The notes beneath the pieces are model-generated. The model did not search any database. It saw only the letters and a program-made list of their open reading frames with translations, and was not told the origin of the DNA. Positions 1 through 7,928 of a DNA stretch of 59,862 nt are shown one piece after another (the first letter of the stretch is position 1; every line of letters starts with the position of its first letter). The position numbers were made by a program, and so were the translations under genes. The DNA lies in NCBI RefSeq assembly GCF_036647415.1, contig NZ_JAVXKG010000020.1, forward strand, positions 1 to 59,862, read 5' to 3'. Origin of the DNA: Empedobacter sp036647415 (GTDB lineage: Bacteria; Bacteroidota; Bacteroidia; Flavobacteriales; Weeksellaceae).

Positions 1-54
1 TAGAGCATCTGACTGTTAATCAGAGGGTCCTTGGTTCGAGCCCAAGAGGAGGAG
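1..54 (+). tRNA. tRNA-Asn (GTT), 5' end cut off by the window edge
   Basis: The anticodon arm has loop CTGTTAA, giving anticodon GTT (Asn). The T arm is CTTGG, loop TTCGAGC, CCAAG at 30-46. The 3' acceptor strand AGGAGGA is at 47-53 with discriminator G at 54, and no CCA is encoded. The 5' acceptor strand and part of the D arm lie outside the window. An intrinsic terminator follows at 66-97. Confidence 0.93.
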
Positions 55-65
55 CGATAAAATAG

Positions 66-97
66 AAAGGCTATCAATTTTGATAGCCTTTTTTTAT
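66..97. terminator. Bidirectional terminator between tRNA-Asn and meaB
   Basis: An 11-bp stem AAAGGCTATCA/TGATAGCCTTT closes on an ATTT loop and is followed by a T run. It ends tRNA-Asn transcription on the plus strand. On the minus strand the A tract becomes a T tract and it can end meaB, whose stop codon overlaps the right flank. Confidence 0.85.
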
Positions 98-1065
98 TTT
101 ATATTAATTTCTACAGGATTATTTTCTAACCAATTTTTCGCCATTTCAAATGCAGAAATAGTTTGGTTATATTCTATTGGAACTGATTTTAGTGCTTTTA
201 GATATTCCTGATTCACCAAGTCAATTGTATAGCGTTCGGCTTGTTTTAATTGCTGATTACTCCTGTTTTTTAGATAATATTCATTCTCTTTTATAAATCT
301 GAAATATTCATCTACCATTTCCCATAATTCAGGAACACCTTTTCCTATTAAACCAGAGCCTATAATCGATTTTCTTTTCCATTGTGAAGACTTTGTTGGT
401 AAAAATTGTAAAGAGCGTACAATGTCTAATTTAGCATCTTTTACAAGCTTTTCTTGGAACGAGTCAGACTTGTTAACGAAGATTAAATCCGCCATTTCCA
501 TTATTCCTCGTTTTATTCCTTGTAAATCATCACCAGAACCGGGTAATTGTAAGAATAAAAATAAATCAGAAATTTCATTTACCAAAGTTTCAGATTGTCC
601 AACGCCTACAGTTTCTATCAATATAGTTTCAAAACCTGCCGCTTCGCATAATAAAATGGCCTCGTATGTTCGAGATGTTACACCTCCTAAAGAGCCATTA
701 GAAGCACTTGGACGGATAAAAGCATTATTTTCTCGAGACAAATCTTCCATTCTCGTCTTATCGCCTAAAATACTTCCTTTTGACAAAGAACTACTTGGGT
801 CGATAGCTAAAATAGCAACTTTTTGACCTTGATTAATGATATATTTTCCTAAAGATTCTATAAAAGTACTTTTTCCTACACCTGGAATTCCAGTTATGGC
901 AATTCGTTTTGAAGTTTTGGATGTTGGTAATAGACTAATAATTTCGTGGGCTAATTTTAAATCATCTAAACGATTACTTTCCGCTAAAGTAATTGCTTTT
1001 GAAAGTGCATAACGATCTCCTTCTTTTATCTTTTCGGCAAGAATATTTGGTTCTATTTTTCGCAT
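94..1065 (-). CDS. meaB: MeaB/ArgK-type G3E GTPase, methylmalonyl-CoA mutase chaperone
   Basis: A 323-residue cytoplasmic P-loop GTPase of the SIMIBI/G3E class. Walker A is GIPGVGKST at residues 59-67, followed by the DPSS motif, ETVGVGQSE in the switch region and NKSD for guanine recognition. MeaB family proteins gate loading and protect adenosylcobalamin on methylmalonyl-CoA mutase. The mutase genes are not in this window, so the partner is inferred. The length is normal for the family. Downstream it converges on the tRNA-Asn terminator. A near-consensus promoter box lies about 17 bases upstream of the ATG. Confidence 0.93.
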   Translation of the reverse strand: MRKIEPNILAEKIKEGDRYALSKAITLAESNRLDDLKLAHEIISLLPTSKTSKRIAITGIPGVGKSTFIESLGKYIINQGQKVAILAIDPSSSLSKGSILGDKTRMEDLSRENNAFIRPSASNGSLGGVTSRTYEAILLCEAAGFETILIETVGVGQSETLVNEISDLFLFLQLPGSGDDLQGIKRGIMEMADLIFVNKSDSFQEKLVKDAKLDIVRSLQFLPTKSSQWKRKSIIGSGLIGKGVPELWEMVDEYFRFIKENEYYLKNRSNQQLKQAERYTIDLVNQEYLKALKSVPIEYNQTISAFEMAKNWLENNPVEINIK

Positions 1066-1082
1066 ATGATTTAATCTTATTT

Positions 1083-1090
1083 TAAAGATA
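1083..1090 (-). promoter_or_regulatory. Probable -7 box of meaB
   Basis: The minus strand reads TATCTTTA, seven of eight matches to the Bacteroidota -7 consensus TAnnTTTG. It sits 17 nt before the meaB ATG. No clear -33 TTG is visible. Confidence 0.45.
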
Positions 1091-1233
1091 ATTGCTTTGA
1101 TAAGAATAAAAAAATCAGAATAATAATTAATCTATTATTTTATATAGCTGGTGTATGTTAATTGTATGTAATTATTTGACTAATATTGTTTAAGTTATTT
1201 AAAATGAGTTATTAATATTTTTAAATTAAAGAA

Positions 1234-1878
1234 TTATGAATTTAATCTTTCTTCTTTAATTTTTTTCATAAAAATAGATGGAGATTCGTTTGTTATTTGC
1301 GTAAAAATTGTTGTAAAGGTACTGTGCGAAGTAAATCCACAATCGCTTGCCAAATAACTGATTTTTGTATTAATATACTTTGGTTCGTTTTTTAGTCGAT
1401 CAACAATGTAGTTTATGCGTAATTCGTTCAAATAATTGTTGAATTGTTTTTGACGATGTGTTTTTATTATTTCTGATAAGTATTTTGTATTCGTTTCAAA
1501 CTGTTTTGCTAAAGAAGATAAATTAATATCTTTCTTGATGAATCCTTTGTTTTTCTCGAATAACTCTAATTTTCGTAGAAGAATTTTCTCTGTTTTAGAA
1601 GAAATATTGATTGATAATTGAGGTTCTTCTTGTATTATTTCTTGATTAGTAGTTGTTTTAATATTTTCCTGTGTTAAGGCTTCTGTCTTTTTATCTTCCT
1701 CTATTTTTACAGTATTCGATAAAGTTTCTCTAACTACTTCAGTTTTGTTGGTTGTCGTATTTTCTGTTAAAGAATTACTTTGTTCTGTTTGATTACTTTT
1801 CTTTGTTAGGAAGTAATAGATTAAACCTAAAACAATTACACAACTTACAACGATTAAAACAATTACCCAAGTGTTCAT
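1234..1878 (-). CDS. Membrane-anchored protein with C-terminal AraC-type HTH domain
   Basis: A 214-residue protein with three parts. Residues about 4-24 form one hydrophobic helix followed by KK. Residues 26-95 are a polar Thr/Glu/Lys-rich linker with no visible fold. The last 95 residues are an AraC/XylS two-HTH DNA-binding domain, recognisable from SSLAKQFETNTKYLSEIIK and the second HTH with ISYLASDCGFTSHSTFTTIF. Bacteroidota have TPR-TM-AraC regulators, but here the sensor half is missing and only an anchor remains. It stands alone and no target operon is evident. Being tethered, it may act from the membrane or after proteolytic release; this is inference. Confidence 0.8.
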   Translation of the reverse strand: MNTWVIVLIVVSCVIVLGLIYYFLTKKSNQTEQSNSLTENTTTNKTEVVRETLSNTVKIEEDKKTEALTQENIKTTTNQEIIQEEPQLSINISSKTEKILLRKLELFEKNKGFIKKDINLSSLAKQFETNTKYLSEIIKTHRQKQFNNYLNELRINYIVDRLKNEPKYINTKISYLASDCGFTSHSTFTTIFTQITNESPSIFMKKIKEERLNS

Positions 1879-1990
1879 TTTTTTAAATTATTTTCGGATT
1901 AATTAAAATATAACTATTATTAAATCAATAAAATAAACGTTTTTCTCAATTTTATTGTTTTAGTAAATTTACTCCGAAATATTGAAATAA

Positions 1991-2021
1991 AAAAAAGGCT
2001 AATTTTAATTAGCCTTTTTTT
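1991..2021 (-). terminator. Terminator of the feo operon, overlapping the last codons
   Basis: The arms AAAAAAGGCTAATT and AATTAGCCTTTTTT form a 14-bp stem around a 2-nt centre. On the minus strand the 5' arm lies inside the coding sequence of the Cys-rich protein and encodes its final residues (KKAN) and the stop codon. Termination signal and C terminus are thus the same DNA. Confidence 0.85.
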
Positions 2022-2175
2022 GTAAATCTTCTTTATCATTAGAGCAGCCGCAACCTTTGGAGCAGCCACCGCTTTTACCTGAACTAAATGAGTTTTTTAT
2101 AAGTTTGAAAACATACCAAACAGCAAATCCGAAAAGAAATGCTATAAAAATATATTGTATCCAAATATTGTCCAT
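2005..2175 (-). CDS. FeoB-associated Cys-rich membrane protein
   Basis: A 56-residue protein with an N-terminal membrane helix (IFIAFLFGFAVWYVFKLI) and a cytoplasmic tail rich in Gly and Cys (GGCSKGCGCS). This architecture and its position directly downstream of feoB match the small FeoB-associated Cys-rich family. It is thought to help FeoB-dependent ferrous iron import, perhaps by binding Fe(II) or aiding complex assembly. I start at the ATG at 2175, 5 bp after the feoB stop. A longer frame back to 2265 runs inside feoB and is not a sensible start. It ends in the operon terminator. Confidence 0.88.
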   Translation of the reverse strand: MDNIWIQYIFIAFLFGFAVWYVFKLIKNSFSSGKSGGCSKGCGCSNDKEDLQKKAN

Positions 2176-2180
2176 ATTAA

Positions 2181-4280
2181 TTATTTTAATAAATGATAAG
2201 CTATAAAAGCTACTAAATATGCAAAACCAGTCATAAATCCTGTTTGTAATAAGGTCCATTTCCATGAGTTTGTCTCACGTTTTACAATTGCAATTGTACT
2301 CATACATTGCATAGCGAAAGCGTAAAATAATAACAAAGAAATTCCTGTTGCAAAATTATATGCAGGTTCTCCTGTATTTTGGTTAATCTCTGATTTCATT
2401 CGTTGAAGTAAGCTGTTTTTTTGTCCTTCATCTTCTACATCAACTTCTCCTAAGCTGTAAACTGTAGACATTGTTCCGACAAAAACTTCACGTGCAGCGA
2501 ATGAAGAAATTAGTCCAATTCCCATCTTCCAATCGTATCCTAACGGTTCTACAACTGGTTCTATAACAGAGCCTAATCTACCAAGATATGAATGTTCTAA
2601 TTTATAAGAAGCAATTTCGTTTGTCAAATCTATTTCATTCATTTTTGGGTTATTAGCCTTTACAATTTCTTCTGCATTGTTAAATTGTTCACCGGGTCCG
2701 AAAGATCCTAAAACCCAAAGAATAATAGAAATTGCAAAAATAATTTTACCTGCATCTACCAAAAATCCTAAAGTTTTTTCCCAAACATTGATAAAAACAT
2801 TCTTCCAATCTGGAAGTTTGTATGTTGGCATTTCTAAGATAAGGTAACTTTTATGTTTCGTTTTTATAATTAAATTCAATAAAACAGCGCTTCCTAATGC
2901 TCCTAAAACACCCAAAATATACATGATAAAAAGAGCTAAAGCTTGATAATTTAATCCAAGTATTTTTTCATCAGGAATCACCAAGGCGATCAATACAATG
3001 TAAATTGGTAAACGAGCCGAACATGTCATAAACGGTGTTACCAAAATGGTTAACAATCGTTCTTTATTATTCTCTATGTTTCGCGCAGACATAATTGCTG
3101 GTACGGCACATGCAACTCCAGAAATTAATGGAACCACACTTTTTCCACTTAATCCGAAAGGTTTTAACCATCTATCCATTAAAAAAACAACACGGCTCAT
3201 ATAGCCTGTTTCTTCCATAATAGATATAAAAAGGAATAAAATGGCGATTTGTGGAACAAAAACAGCGATTCCTTCTATACCAGGAATTATTGCTCCTGCA
3301 ACAATATCGTTGATTGGACCTTCTGGAATTAAAGTGATTGCTTTTTCATCAATCCAACCAAATAAATCTTCAATCATCGTCATCAAAGGTGCTGCCCAAG
3401 CATAAACTGCTTGAAACATCACTAATAAAATAACGAAGAAAATTAAATATCCTAAAATTGGATGAATAAGAATTTTATCAATTTTATCTGTAAAAGTTTC
3501 ATTTCCTTTGAAGTCGTATGTAATAATAGAATCTAAACGTTCTTCAAGAAATTTATTACGGTCTAATGTTTCTTTTACTTGTAAACGACGAGGAATTAGA
3601 TTTAATTCTTTTTTTAAGGCATCTAATTGTTGTTGTTCCTCTTGCGAAATAAACGGAATTTCTTTTTGCGAAAGATAATGCCAAGCCAAATAATCTGATT
3701 CAACATTAAATTTTTCTTTTACTTGTTGTATTGGGTTAGAAAATTCTGAAGGAATCTCTAACATTGGTTTATATGCTTGCGCAGGTTGTGTTAATGCGTT
3801 TATCAACTCATCAAGACCTTTGCTTGTACGTGCATTTGTAAGATAAATCTTGGTTTGTAAAAATTCTTCTAATTTTTTGATGTCAATATGAAGTCCTTTA
3901 CTGTCAATTTCATCCATCATATTGATAACGAAAATTGCAGGAACGCCTAAATCTCTTACTTGTTGATACAATAAAATAGAGCGTTTCAAATTCAAAGGTT
4001 CACCAACAACAACAGCTAAATCTGGGTGATTAGCATTTGTTTTATCTCCAAGAATTTTGAAAACAATTTCTTCATCCAAAGAGCTAGGATACATGGTATA
4101 TGTACCTGGCATATCTGTAATCTGAAATTTATTTCCGTTACGTTCTATATTTCCTACGCGTTTCTCAACCGTTACACCAGGATAATTTCCTACTTTTTGA
4201 CGAAGATTTGTAAGTTTATTAAAAACAGAAGTTTTACCTACATTTGGGTTACCGACTAAGGCAATTTTATAGTGAGTCAT
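2181..4280 (-). CDS. feoB: Ferrous iron transporter FeoB
   Basis: A 699-residue inner membrane Fe(II) importer. The N-terminal G domain has G1 GNPNVGKT at residues 10-17, G3 DMPG at 56-59 and G4 NMMD at 120-123. A helical GDI-like linker follows (about 170-265), then two Gate domains and about eight transmembrane helices, including the conserved segment around SGVACAVPAIMSARNI. The C terminus is helical and membrane-bound. The ATG abuts the feoA stop codon with no intervening base, so translation is probably coupled. The gene order feoA-feoB-Cys-rich protein is the complete compact feo operon of this phylum. Confidence 0.97.
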   Translation of the reverse strand: MTHYKIALVGNPNVGKTSVFNKLTNLRQKVGNYPGVTVEKRVGNIERNGNKFQITDMPGTYTMYPSSLDEEIVFKILGDKTNANHPDLAVVVGEPLNLKRSILLYQQVRDLGVPAIFVINMMDEIDSKGLHIDIKKLEEFLQTKIYLTNARTSKGLDELINALTQPAQAYKPMLEIPSEFSNPIQQVKEKFNVESDYLAWHYLSQKEIPFISQEEQQQLDALKKELNLIPRRLQVKETLDRNKFLEERLDSIITYDFKGNETFTDKIDKILIHPILGYLIFFVILLVMFQAVYAWAAPLMTMIEDLFGWIDEKAITLIPEGPINDIVAGAIIPGIEGIAVFVPQIAILFLFISIMEETGYMSRVVFLMDRWLKPFGLSGKSVVPLISGVACAVPAIMSARNIENNKERLLTILVTPFMTCSARLPIYIVLIALVIPDEKILGLNYQALALFIMYILGVLGALGSAVLLNLIIKTKHKSYLILEMPTYKLPDWKNVFINVWEKTLGFLVDAGKIIFAISIILWVLGSFGPGEQFNNAEEIVKANNPKMNEIDLTNEIASYKLEHSYLGRLGSVIEPVVEPLGYDWKMGIGLISSFAAREVFVGTMSTVYSLGEVDVEDEGQKNSLLQRMKSEINQNTGEPAYNFATGISLLLFYAFAMQCMSTIAIVKRETNSWKWTLLQTGFMTGFAYLVAFIAYHLLK

Positions 4281-4529
4281 TTATTTTTTATTAATCAAGA
4301 TTTTGTCTGCTTCATTTCTGCGCAGTGCTAAAACAGACTTGTTTGTTACGATACTAATACAAATTGGTCCACCAAATGGCGCCTTGTTTCTTATTTGTAA
4401 TTTAGTTCCTGGGATAAAGCCCATTTCGTATAATTTTGCAGGAATATCTTCGGTATTATAACCGCTAACTTCTGCAATTTCGCCTATTTTTAAATCTCTT
4501 AAAGTAAATTCCTCAACCAATCCTTCCAT
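4281..4529 (-). CDS. feoA: Ferrous iron transport accessory protein FeoA
   Basis: An 82-residue SH3-like FeoA protein with the typical motif LYEMGFIPGTKLQIRNKAPFGGPI. It is required for or stimulates FeoB-dependent Fe(II) uptake and lies in the cytoplasm. It is the first gene of the feo operon; its TAA stop (4281-4283) is immediately followed by the feoB ATG. A perfect -7 promoter box is found 24 nt upstream. I looked for a Fur operator and saw no convincing one. Confidence 0.93.
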   Translation of the reverse strand: MEGLVEEFTLRDLKIGEIAEVSGYNTEDIPAKLYEMGFIPGTKLQIRNKAPFGGPICISIVTNKSVLALRRNEADKILINKK

Positions 4530-4553
4530 TACATTTATGGTATTAAATAGTCA

Positions 4554-4561
4554 CAAAGATA
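4554..4561 (-). promoter_or_regulatory. Promoter -7 box of the feo operon
   Basis: The minus strand reads TATCTTTG, an exact match to TAnnTTTG, placed 24 nt before the feoA ATG. The upstream -33 element is not clear. Confidence 0.65.
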
Positions 4562-4660
4562 CCTAATTTTTAATTAATCCAAATAGAAGAAATATCATAG
4601 TTTAAATTTCTTTCTGATTAAATTTCAATCAATTCAAGTATTTAAATTCAAAAAAAAGAT

Positions 4661-4668
4661 TATCTTTG
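4661..4668 (+). promoter_or_regulatory. Promoter -7 box of rplU-rpmA
   Basis: TATCTTTG is an exact match to TAnnTTTG. It leaves a leader of roughly 25 nt before rplU. Confidence 0.65.
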
Positions 4669-4696
4669 CAGTCAATTTTTATTTAAACATTAATTT

Positions 4697-5002
4697 ATGT
4701 ACGCAATTGTAGAGATAGCAGGGCTTCAATACAAAGTTGAAAAAGACCAACAATTGTTTGTAAACCGTTTGGCTGGTGAAGCAGGTGACGAAGTAAAATT
4801 CGACCGTGTTTTATTGACTGATAACGGAGCAATCACTGTCGGCGCCCCAGTTATAGACGGAGTTACTGTCGTAGCTAAAATCGTTGAACACGTGAAAGGA
4901 GACAAAGTAATCGTTTTCAAAAAGAAAAGAAGAAAAGGTTACCAAAAGTCTAACGGTCACCGTCAACAATTCACTAAAATTGAAGTAGCTTCAATCGGTT
5001 AA
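4697..5002 (+). CDS. rplU: 50S ribosomal protein L21
   Basis: A 101-residue protein with the L21 signature at its C terminus (KKKRRKGYQKSNGHRQQFTKIEV) and the N-terminal MYAIVEIAGLQYKVEKDQ. It binds 23S rRNA domains in the large subunit. It is cotranscribed with rpmA 42 bp downstream, the usual pairing. Start at the ATG, with a consensus -7 box upstream. Confidence 0.98.
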   Translation: MYAIVEIAGLQYKVEKDQQLFVNRLAGEAGDEVKFDRVLLTDNGAITVGAPVIDGVTVVAKIVEHVKGDKVIVFKKKRRKGYQKSNGHRQQFTKIEVASIG

Positions 5003-5044
5003 GATTGGCTTTAATTTATTATTAACTCTTAAAAACAAAACGAA

Positions 5045-5302
5045 ATGGCACATAAGAAAGGGGTCGGAAGTTCGAAAAATGGTCGTGAATCACATTCGAA
5101 ACGTTTAGGTGTTAAAATTTTTGGTGGACAAGCAGCAATCGCTGGTAACATTATTGTTCGTCAAAGAGGTACACAACATCATCCTGGTGATAATGTAGGA
5201 ATCGGTAAAGATCACACATTATTCGCTTTAGTTGACGGAAAAGTAGTTTTCACTAAAAAACGTAACGATAGATCTTACGTTTCAGTTGAACCATTAGCTT
5301 AA
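5045..5302 (+). CDS. rpmA: 50S ribosomal protein L27
   Basis: An 85-residue protein starting MAHKKGVGSSKNGRESHSKRLGVK, the canonical L27 tail that reaches the peptidyl transferase centre. There is no cleavable N-terminal extension of the Firmicutes type. It is the second gene of the rplU-rpmA operon and is followed by a strong terminator. Confidence 0.98.
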   Translation: MAHKKGVGSSKNGRESHSKRLGVKIFGGQAAIAGNIIVRQRGTQHHPGDNVGIGKDHTLFALVDGKVVFTKKRNDRSYVSVEPLA

Positions 5303-5335
5303 TTGCTAACTTGACGCGAAAACGCTAAAAATATA

Positions 5336-5367
5336 AAAGCTCGAACTTATTGGTTCGAGCTTTTTTT
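5336..5367 (+). terminator. Terminator of rplU-rpmA
   Basis: The stem AGCTCGAAC/GTTCGAGCT with a 6-nt loop is flanked by A residues and a run of seven T. The same AGCTCGAA stem recurs at 52130-52160 and 59081-59107. Confidence 0.88.
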
Positions 5368-5486
5368 GTTTTACATTAAATTGATGTTATTTTAATAAAG
5401 GTAATTGTAGTAATGATGATTGAAAAATAATAAGTTTTGATTGTAATTAATAAAGGAATATTATAATGTTATGTATTATATATTAC

Positions 5487-5494
5487 TACATTTG
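5487..5494 (+). promoter_or_regulatory. Possible -7 box of the secreted orphan gene
   Basis: TACATTTG matches TAnnTTTG exactly and would give a leader of about 85 nt before the ATG at 5584. Confidence 0.4.
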
Positions 5495-5583
5495 TTCTCC
5501 ACTTTGTAAATAAAATTTTTATCATTTAATTTAATCAATTATATAGTAATTACAAGTCTTGCTCAATTTTTAAAAATTCAATT

Positions 5584-6051
5584 ATGAAATTTTACTCAAC
5601 AATATTATTTTTAACGAGTATAATAACTTATTCTCAATCTATTAAAAATTCCGATAAATTTATTGGGTTTAATGCTGAACTAATAGAAAATAATCTTACC
5701 AACTCCTTAGGTTTTCATAAAGCTATATATAAAGAAGGTTCTATAGAATATTATTATAAATATAAAGATGTCAATAAGGATGTAGAAGAATTAATATATC
5801 TAACGAAAGATGATAATAATATTTTAACTGGTGTAAAATACATACCATCTAACCCTTCATTATTAATTAATTACATTGAAAGTCTTAAGGATAATGGATT
5901 TATTCAAGTTAGTAAAGAGGATTTAAATTATGACAAAGATTTGAATCCTGACATATTTATTTTATTTATTAATAAAGATAATATAGTTGTAAGAATTGAT
6001 GGGAAAATTAGTGGTGTACATGTTGCTAATATTTATAAATATAAAAAATAA
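5584..6051 (+). CDS. Secreted protein of unknown function
   Basis: A 155-residue protein that I do not recognise. Residues 1-18 are a type I signal peptide (MKFYSTILFLTSIITYSQ), with cleavage likely after SQ, as in many Flavobacteriia exported proteins. The mature part is rich in Asn, Lys, Ile and Tyr, has no cysteines and shows no repeats. The gene is more AT-rich than its ribosomal and metabolic neighbours and stands alone, bounded by terminators on both sides. That suggests an accessory gene, but transfer cannot be shown. It is probably periplasmic or surface-exposed. Confidence 0.65.
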   Translation: MKFYSTILFLTSIITYSQSIKNSDKFIGFNAELIENNLTNSLGFHKAIYKEGSIEYYYKYKDVNKDVEELIYLTKDDNNILTGVKYIPSNPSLLINYIESLKDNGFIQVSKEDLNYDKDLNPDIFILFINKDNIVVRIDGKISGVHVANIYKYKK

Positions 6052-6108
6052 TTGTTGATAAATAATCAGAAAAATTCTGATATTTCTATATAGTATATTA
6101 TTTCAACC

Positions 6109-6141
6109 CAAAAAAGCATCCAATTTCTTGAATGCTTTTTG
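6109..6141. terminator. Terminator between the secreted orphan and thiL
   Basis: An imperfect stem of AAAAAGCAT plus CAA pairs with TTG plus ATGCTTTTT around a short loop, with one internal mismatch. A and T tracts on the two sides allow use by both convergent genes. Confidence 0.7.
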
Positions 6142-6196
6142 ATTTTATTATTTTAGATGAAGTTGAATTGTCTAATTCTCACATCAACTTAAAATT

Positions 6197-7252
6197 TTAT
6201 TCTTCTTCCGTTTCAATTCCCCAGCCTTGTGCTGTAATTGGAACCATTTGCTCGCTTCCGCGTGTAATCAAATAATTTTCCTCGTTTTTACCTGTTACGT
6301 GTCCAATCACTGTTAAGTGTGGATTTCCTTTTATTTTCTCGAAATCTTTTTGATCGATTGTAAATAATAATTCATAGTCTTCACCGCCACTCAACGCGCA
6401 TGTAATAGGATTAACTTTAAATTCTTCGGCTGTACGAATAACAGAAGAATCTAATGGAATTTTTTCTTCGTAAATATTAAATCCAACACCACTTTCTTTT
6501 GATAAATGAATGATTTCTGAAGATAATCCATCCGAAATATCAATCATAGAAGTTGGTTTTACTTTCAATTCTTTCAACAATTTTACAATATCCAAACGCG
6601 CTTCTGGTTTCAGTTGACGTTCTACTAAATATGAATATTGCTCTAAATCTGGCTGATTATTTGGGTTAACTTTAGTTACTTGTGCTTCGCGTTCTAAAAC
6701 TTGTAAACCAAGAAATGCTGCACCCAAATCTCCCGAAAGAACAACTAAATCATTTTCTTTCGCGCCATTTCGGTAAGCCAAATCCTTTTCTGGAGCTGAA
6801 CCAACGGCTGTCATATTAATGATTAAACCATGAACAGACGAAGTCGTGTCACCACCAACAATATCAATTTCGTATTTGTCACATGCGTATTTCATTCCGT
6901 TATAAATTTCGTCTACAGCTTCTATCGTAAAACGATTAGAAAGCGCAATAGAAACTAAGATTTGTTTCGGAATTGCATTCATTGCCAAAATATCACTAAT
7001 AGCTGTTACAACCGCTTTGTAACCCAAATGGCGCAACGGCATATAACTCCAATTAAAGCTAACGCCTTCTACCAACATGTCTGTAGAGATAACAACTTTT
7101 TCTTTTTTGTAATCTAAAACAGCAGCATCATCACCAATTCCTTTGATAGAGCTTTCTAACTTAATTGGAAAACCTTCTTTTATTTGATTGATTAAACCAA
7201 ATTCGCCAATTTCGGCTAAACTTGTTTTTGAAACATTTTTATCTTCTAACAT
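6197..7252 (-). CDS. thiL: Thiamine-monophosphate kinase
   Basis: A 351-residue cytoplasmic enzyme that phosphorylates thiamine monophosphate to thiamine diphosphate with ATP. It belongs to the PurM/AIRS-type fold. Visible motifs are GIGDDAAVLD at residues 38-47, STDMLVEGVSF with the metal-binding Asp, DILAMNA, IVGGDTTSS and SGGEDYELLF near the C terminus. The length is slightly above the E. coli enzyme. It is 4 bp downstream of the thioesterase gene and shares its promoter. It links functionally to the TPP riboswitch and receptor at about 41 kb. Confidence 0.95.
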   Translation of the reverse strand: MLEDKNVSKTSLAEIGEFGLINQIKEGFPIKLESSIKGIGDDAAVLDYKKEKVVISTDMLVEGVSFNWSYMPLRHLGYKAVVTAISDILAMNAIPKQILVSIALSNRFTIEAVDEIYNGMKYACDKYEIDIVGGDTTSSVHGLIINMTAVGSAPEKDLAYRNGAKENDLVVLSGDLGAAFLGLQVLEREAQVTKVNPNNQPDLEQYSYLVERQLKPEARLDIVKLLKELKVKPTSMIDISDGLSSEIIHLSKESGVGFNIYEEKIPLDSSVIRTAEEFKVNPITCALSGGEDYELLFTIDQKDFEKIKGNPHLTVIGHVTGKNEENYLITRGSEQMVPITAQGWGIETEEE

Positions 7253-7256
7253 CGGT

Positions 7257-7763
7257 TTATTTTTGAGTAAAAATTGAAGGATCTACATTTTCTGAACGAA
7301 ATGGTAAGTTGATAATATCTTGTTTTGACAACGTTTTTATCGTTTTTCCTTCAAATGATTTTTTTATATTTTCTAACATTTCTGTTGGTGGAGCTTGCAT
7401 TTTTCGTTTCACCATCGAAAACCAAACACCTGTCAATTCCGAATGACAAAGATGTGTACCATCTTGGTTATACAAATTATGAATAAATTGATAAATCATT
7501 CCATCCTCAGACATTCCGCCAATTTCTACCGTAATGTAAATGTCTTCACCTTCCATTGCTTCTTTGAAAAATGAAAATTGTTCGTGCAAAATTGCAGGTC
7601 CAATCCCATATTCTCCCAAATTTTGCATTGAAACACCATAATCTCTAAGAAAAGAAATACGCGCAAAGCTTGTGAAATTCATGTAAGACGCGTTGGCTAA
7701 ATGTCTATTTGCATCTAAATCAGACCAACGTACGCTGGTTTTCTGAAAATAGGTGTTCTCCAT
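7257..7763 (-). CDS. Hotdog-fold acyl-CoA thioesterase
   Basis: A 168-residue protein of the 4-hydroxybenzoyl-CoA/YbgC-like thioesterase family. Evidence is the catalytic-loop segment RWSDLDANRHLANASYMNF at residues 12-30, with the family Asp, and the single hotdog length. It probably hydrolyses acyl-CoA or acyl-ACP; the substrate cannot be read from sequence. I use the ATG at 7763 rather than an in-frame TTG three codons upstream. It heads a two-gene operon with thiL, and an exact -7 box sits 22 nt upstream. The thioesterase-thiL pairing has no obvious biochemical logic. Confidence 0.85.
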   Translation of the reverse strand: MENTYFQKTSVRWSDLDANRHLANASYMNFTSFARISFLRDYGVSMQNLGEYGIGPAILHEQFSFFKEAMEGEDIYITVEIGGMSEDGMIYQFIHNLYNQDGTHLCHSELTGVWFSMVKRKMQAPPTEMLENIKKSFEGKTIKTLSKQDIINLPFRSENVDPSIFTQK

Positions 7764-7785
7764 TGTAATCAATTTTTTGTAATTG

Positions 7786-7793
7786 CAAAGTTA
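7786..7793 (-). promoter_or_regulatory. Promoter -7 box of thioesterase-thiL
   Basis: The minus strand reads TAACTTTG, exact to consensus, 22 nt before the chosen ATG at 7763. Its position supports that start. Confidence 0.65.
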
Positions 7794-7897
7794 CGGATAA
7801 GTATTTAGTGGATAAAGGATAATATTTTTAATGAATAGAAATTAAGAAAAACAATAATATTTAACATCAAATTAATAAACCTCATCTGTAAATTTTG

Positions 7898-7905
7898 TAC
7901 CTTTA
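7898..7905 (+). promoter_or_regulatory. Probable -7 box of the first universal stress gene
   Basis: TACCTTTA matches seven of eight consensus positions and lies 23 nt before the ATG at 7929. Confidence 0.45.
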
Positions 7906-7928
7906 ATAAGCTATAAAACAGATATATT

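Noticed and set aside
422..826. Plus-strand 134-residue ORF
   Set aside because: It is antisense to conserved meaB codons and has no recognisable features.
2176..2265. N-terminal extension of the FeoB-associated Cys-rich protein by 30 residues
   Set aside because: It lies inside the end of feoB, has no conservation pattern, and the ATG at 2175 gives the expected 56-residue protein right after the feoB stop.
4530..4660. Fur box upstream of feoA
   Set aside because: No segment resembles a 19-bp Fur inverted repeat; only the -7 box is convincing.
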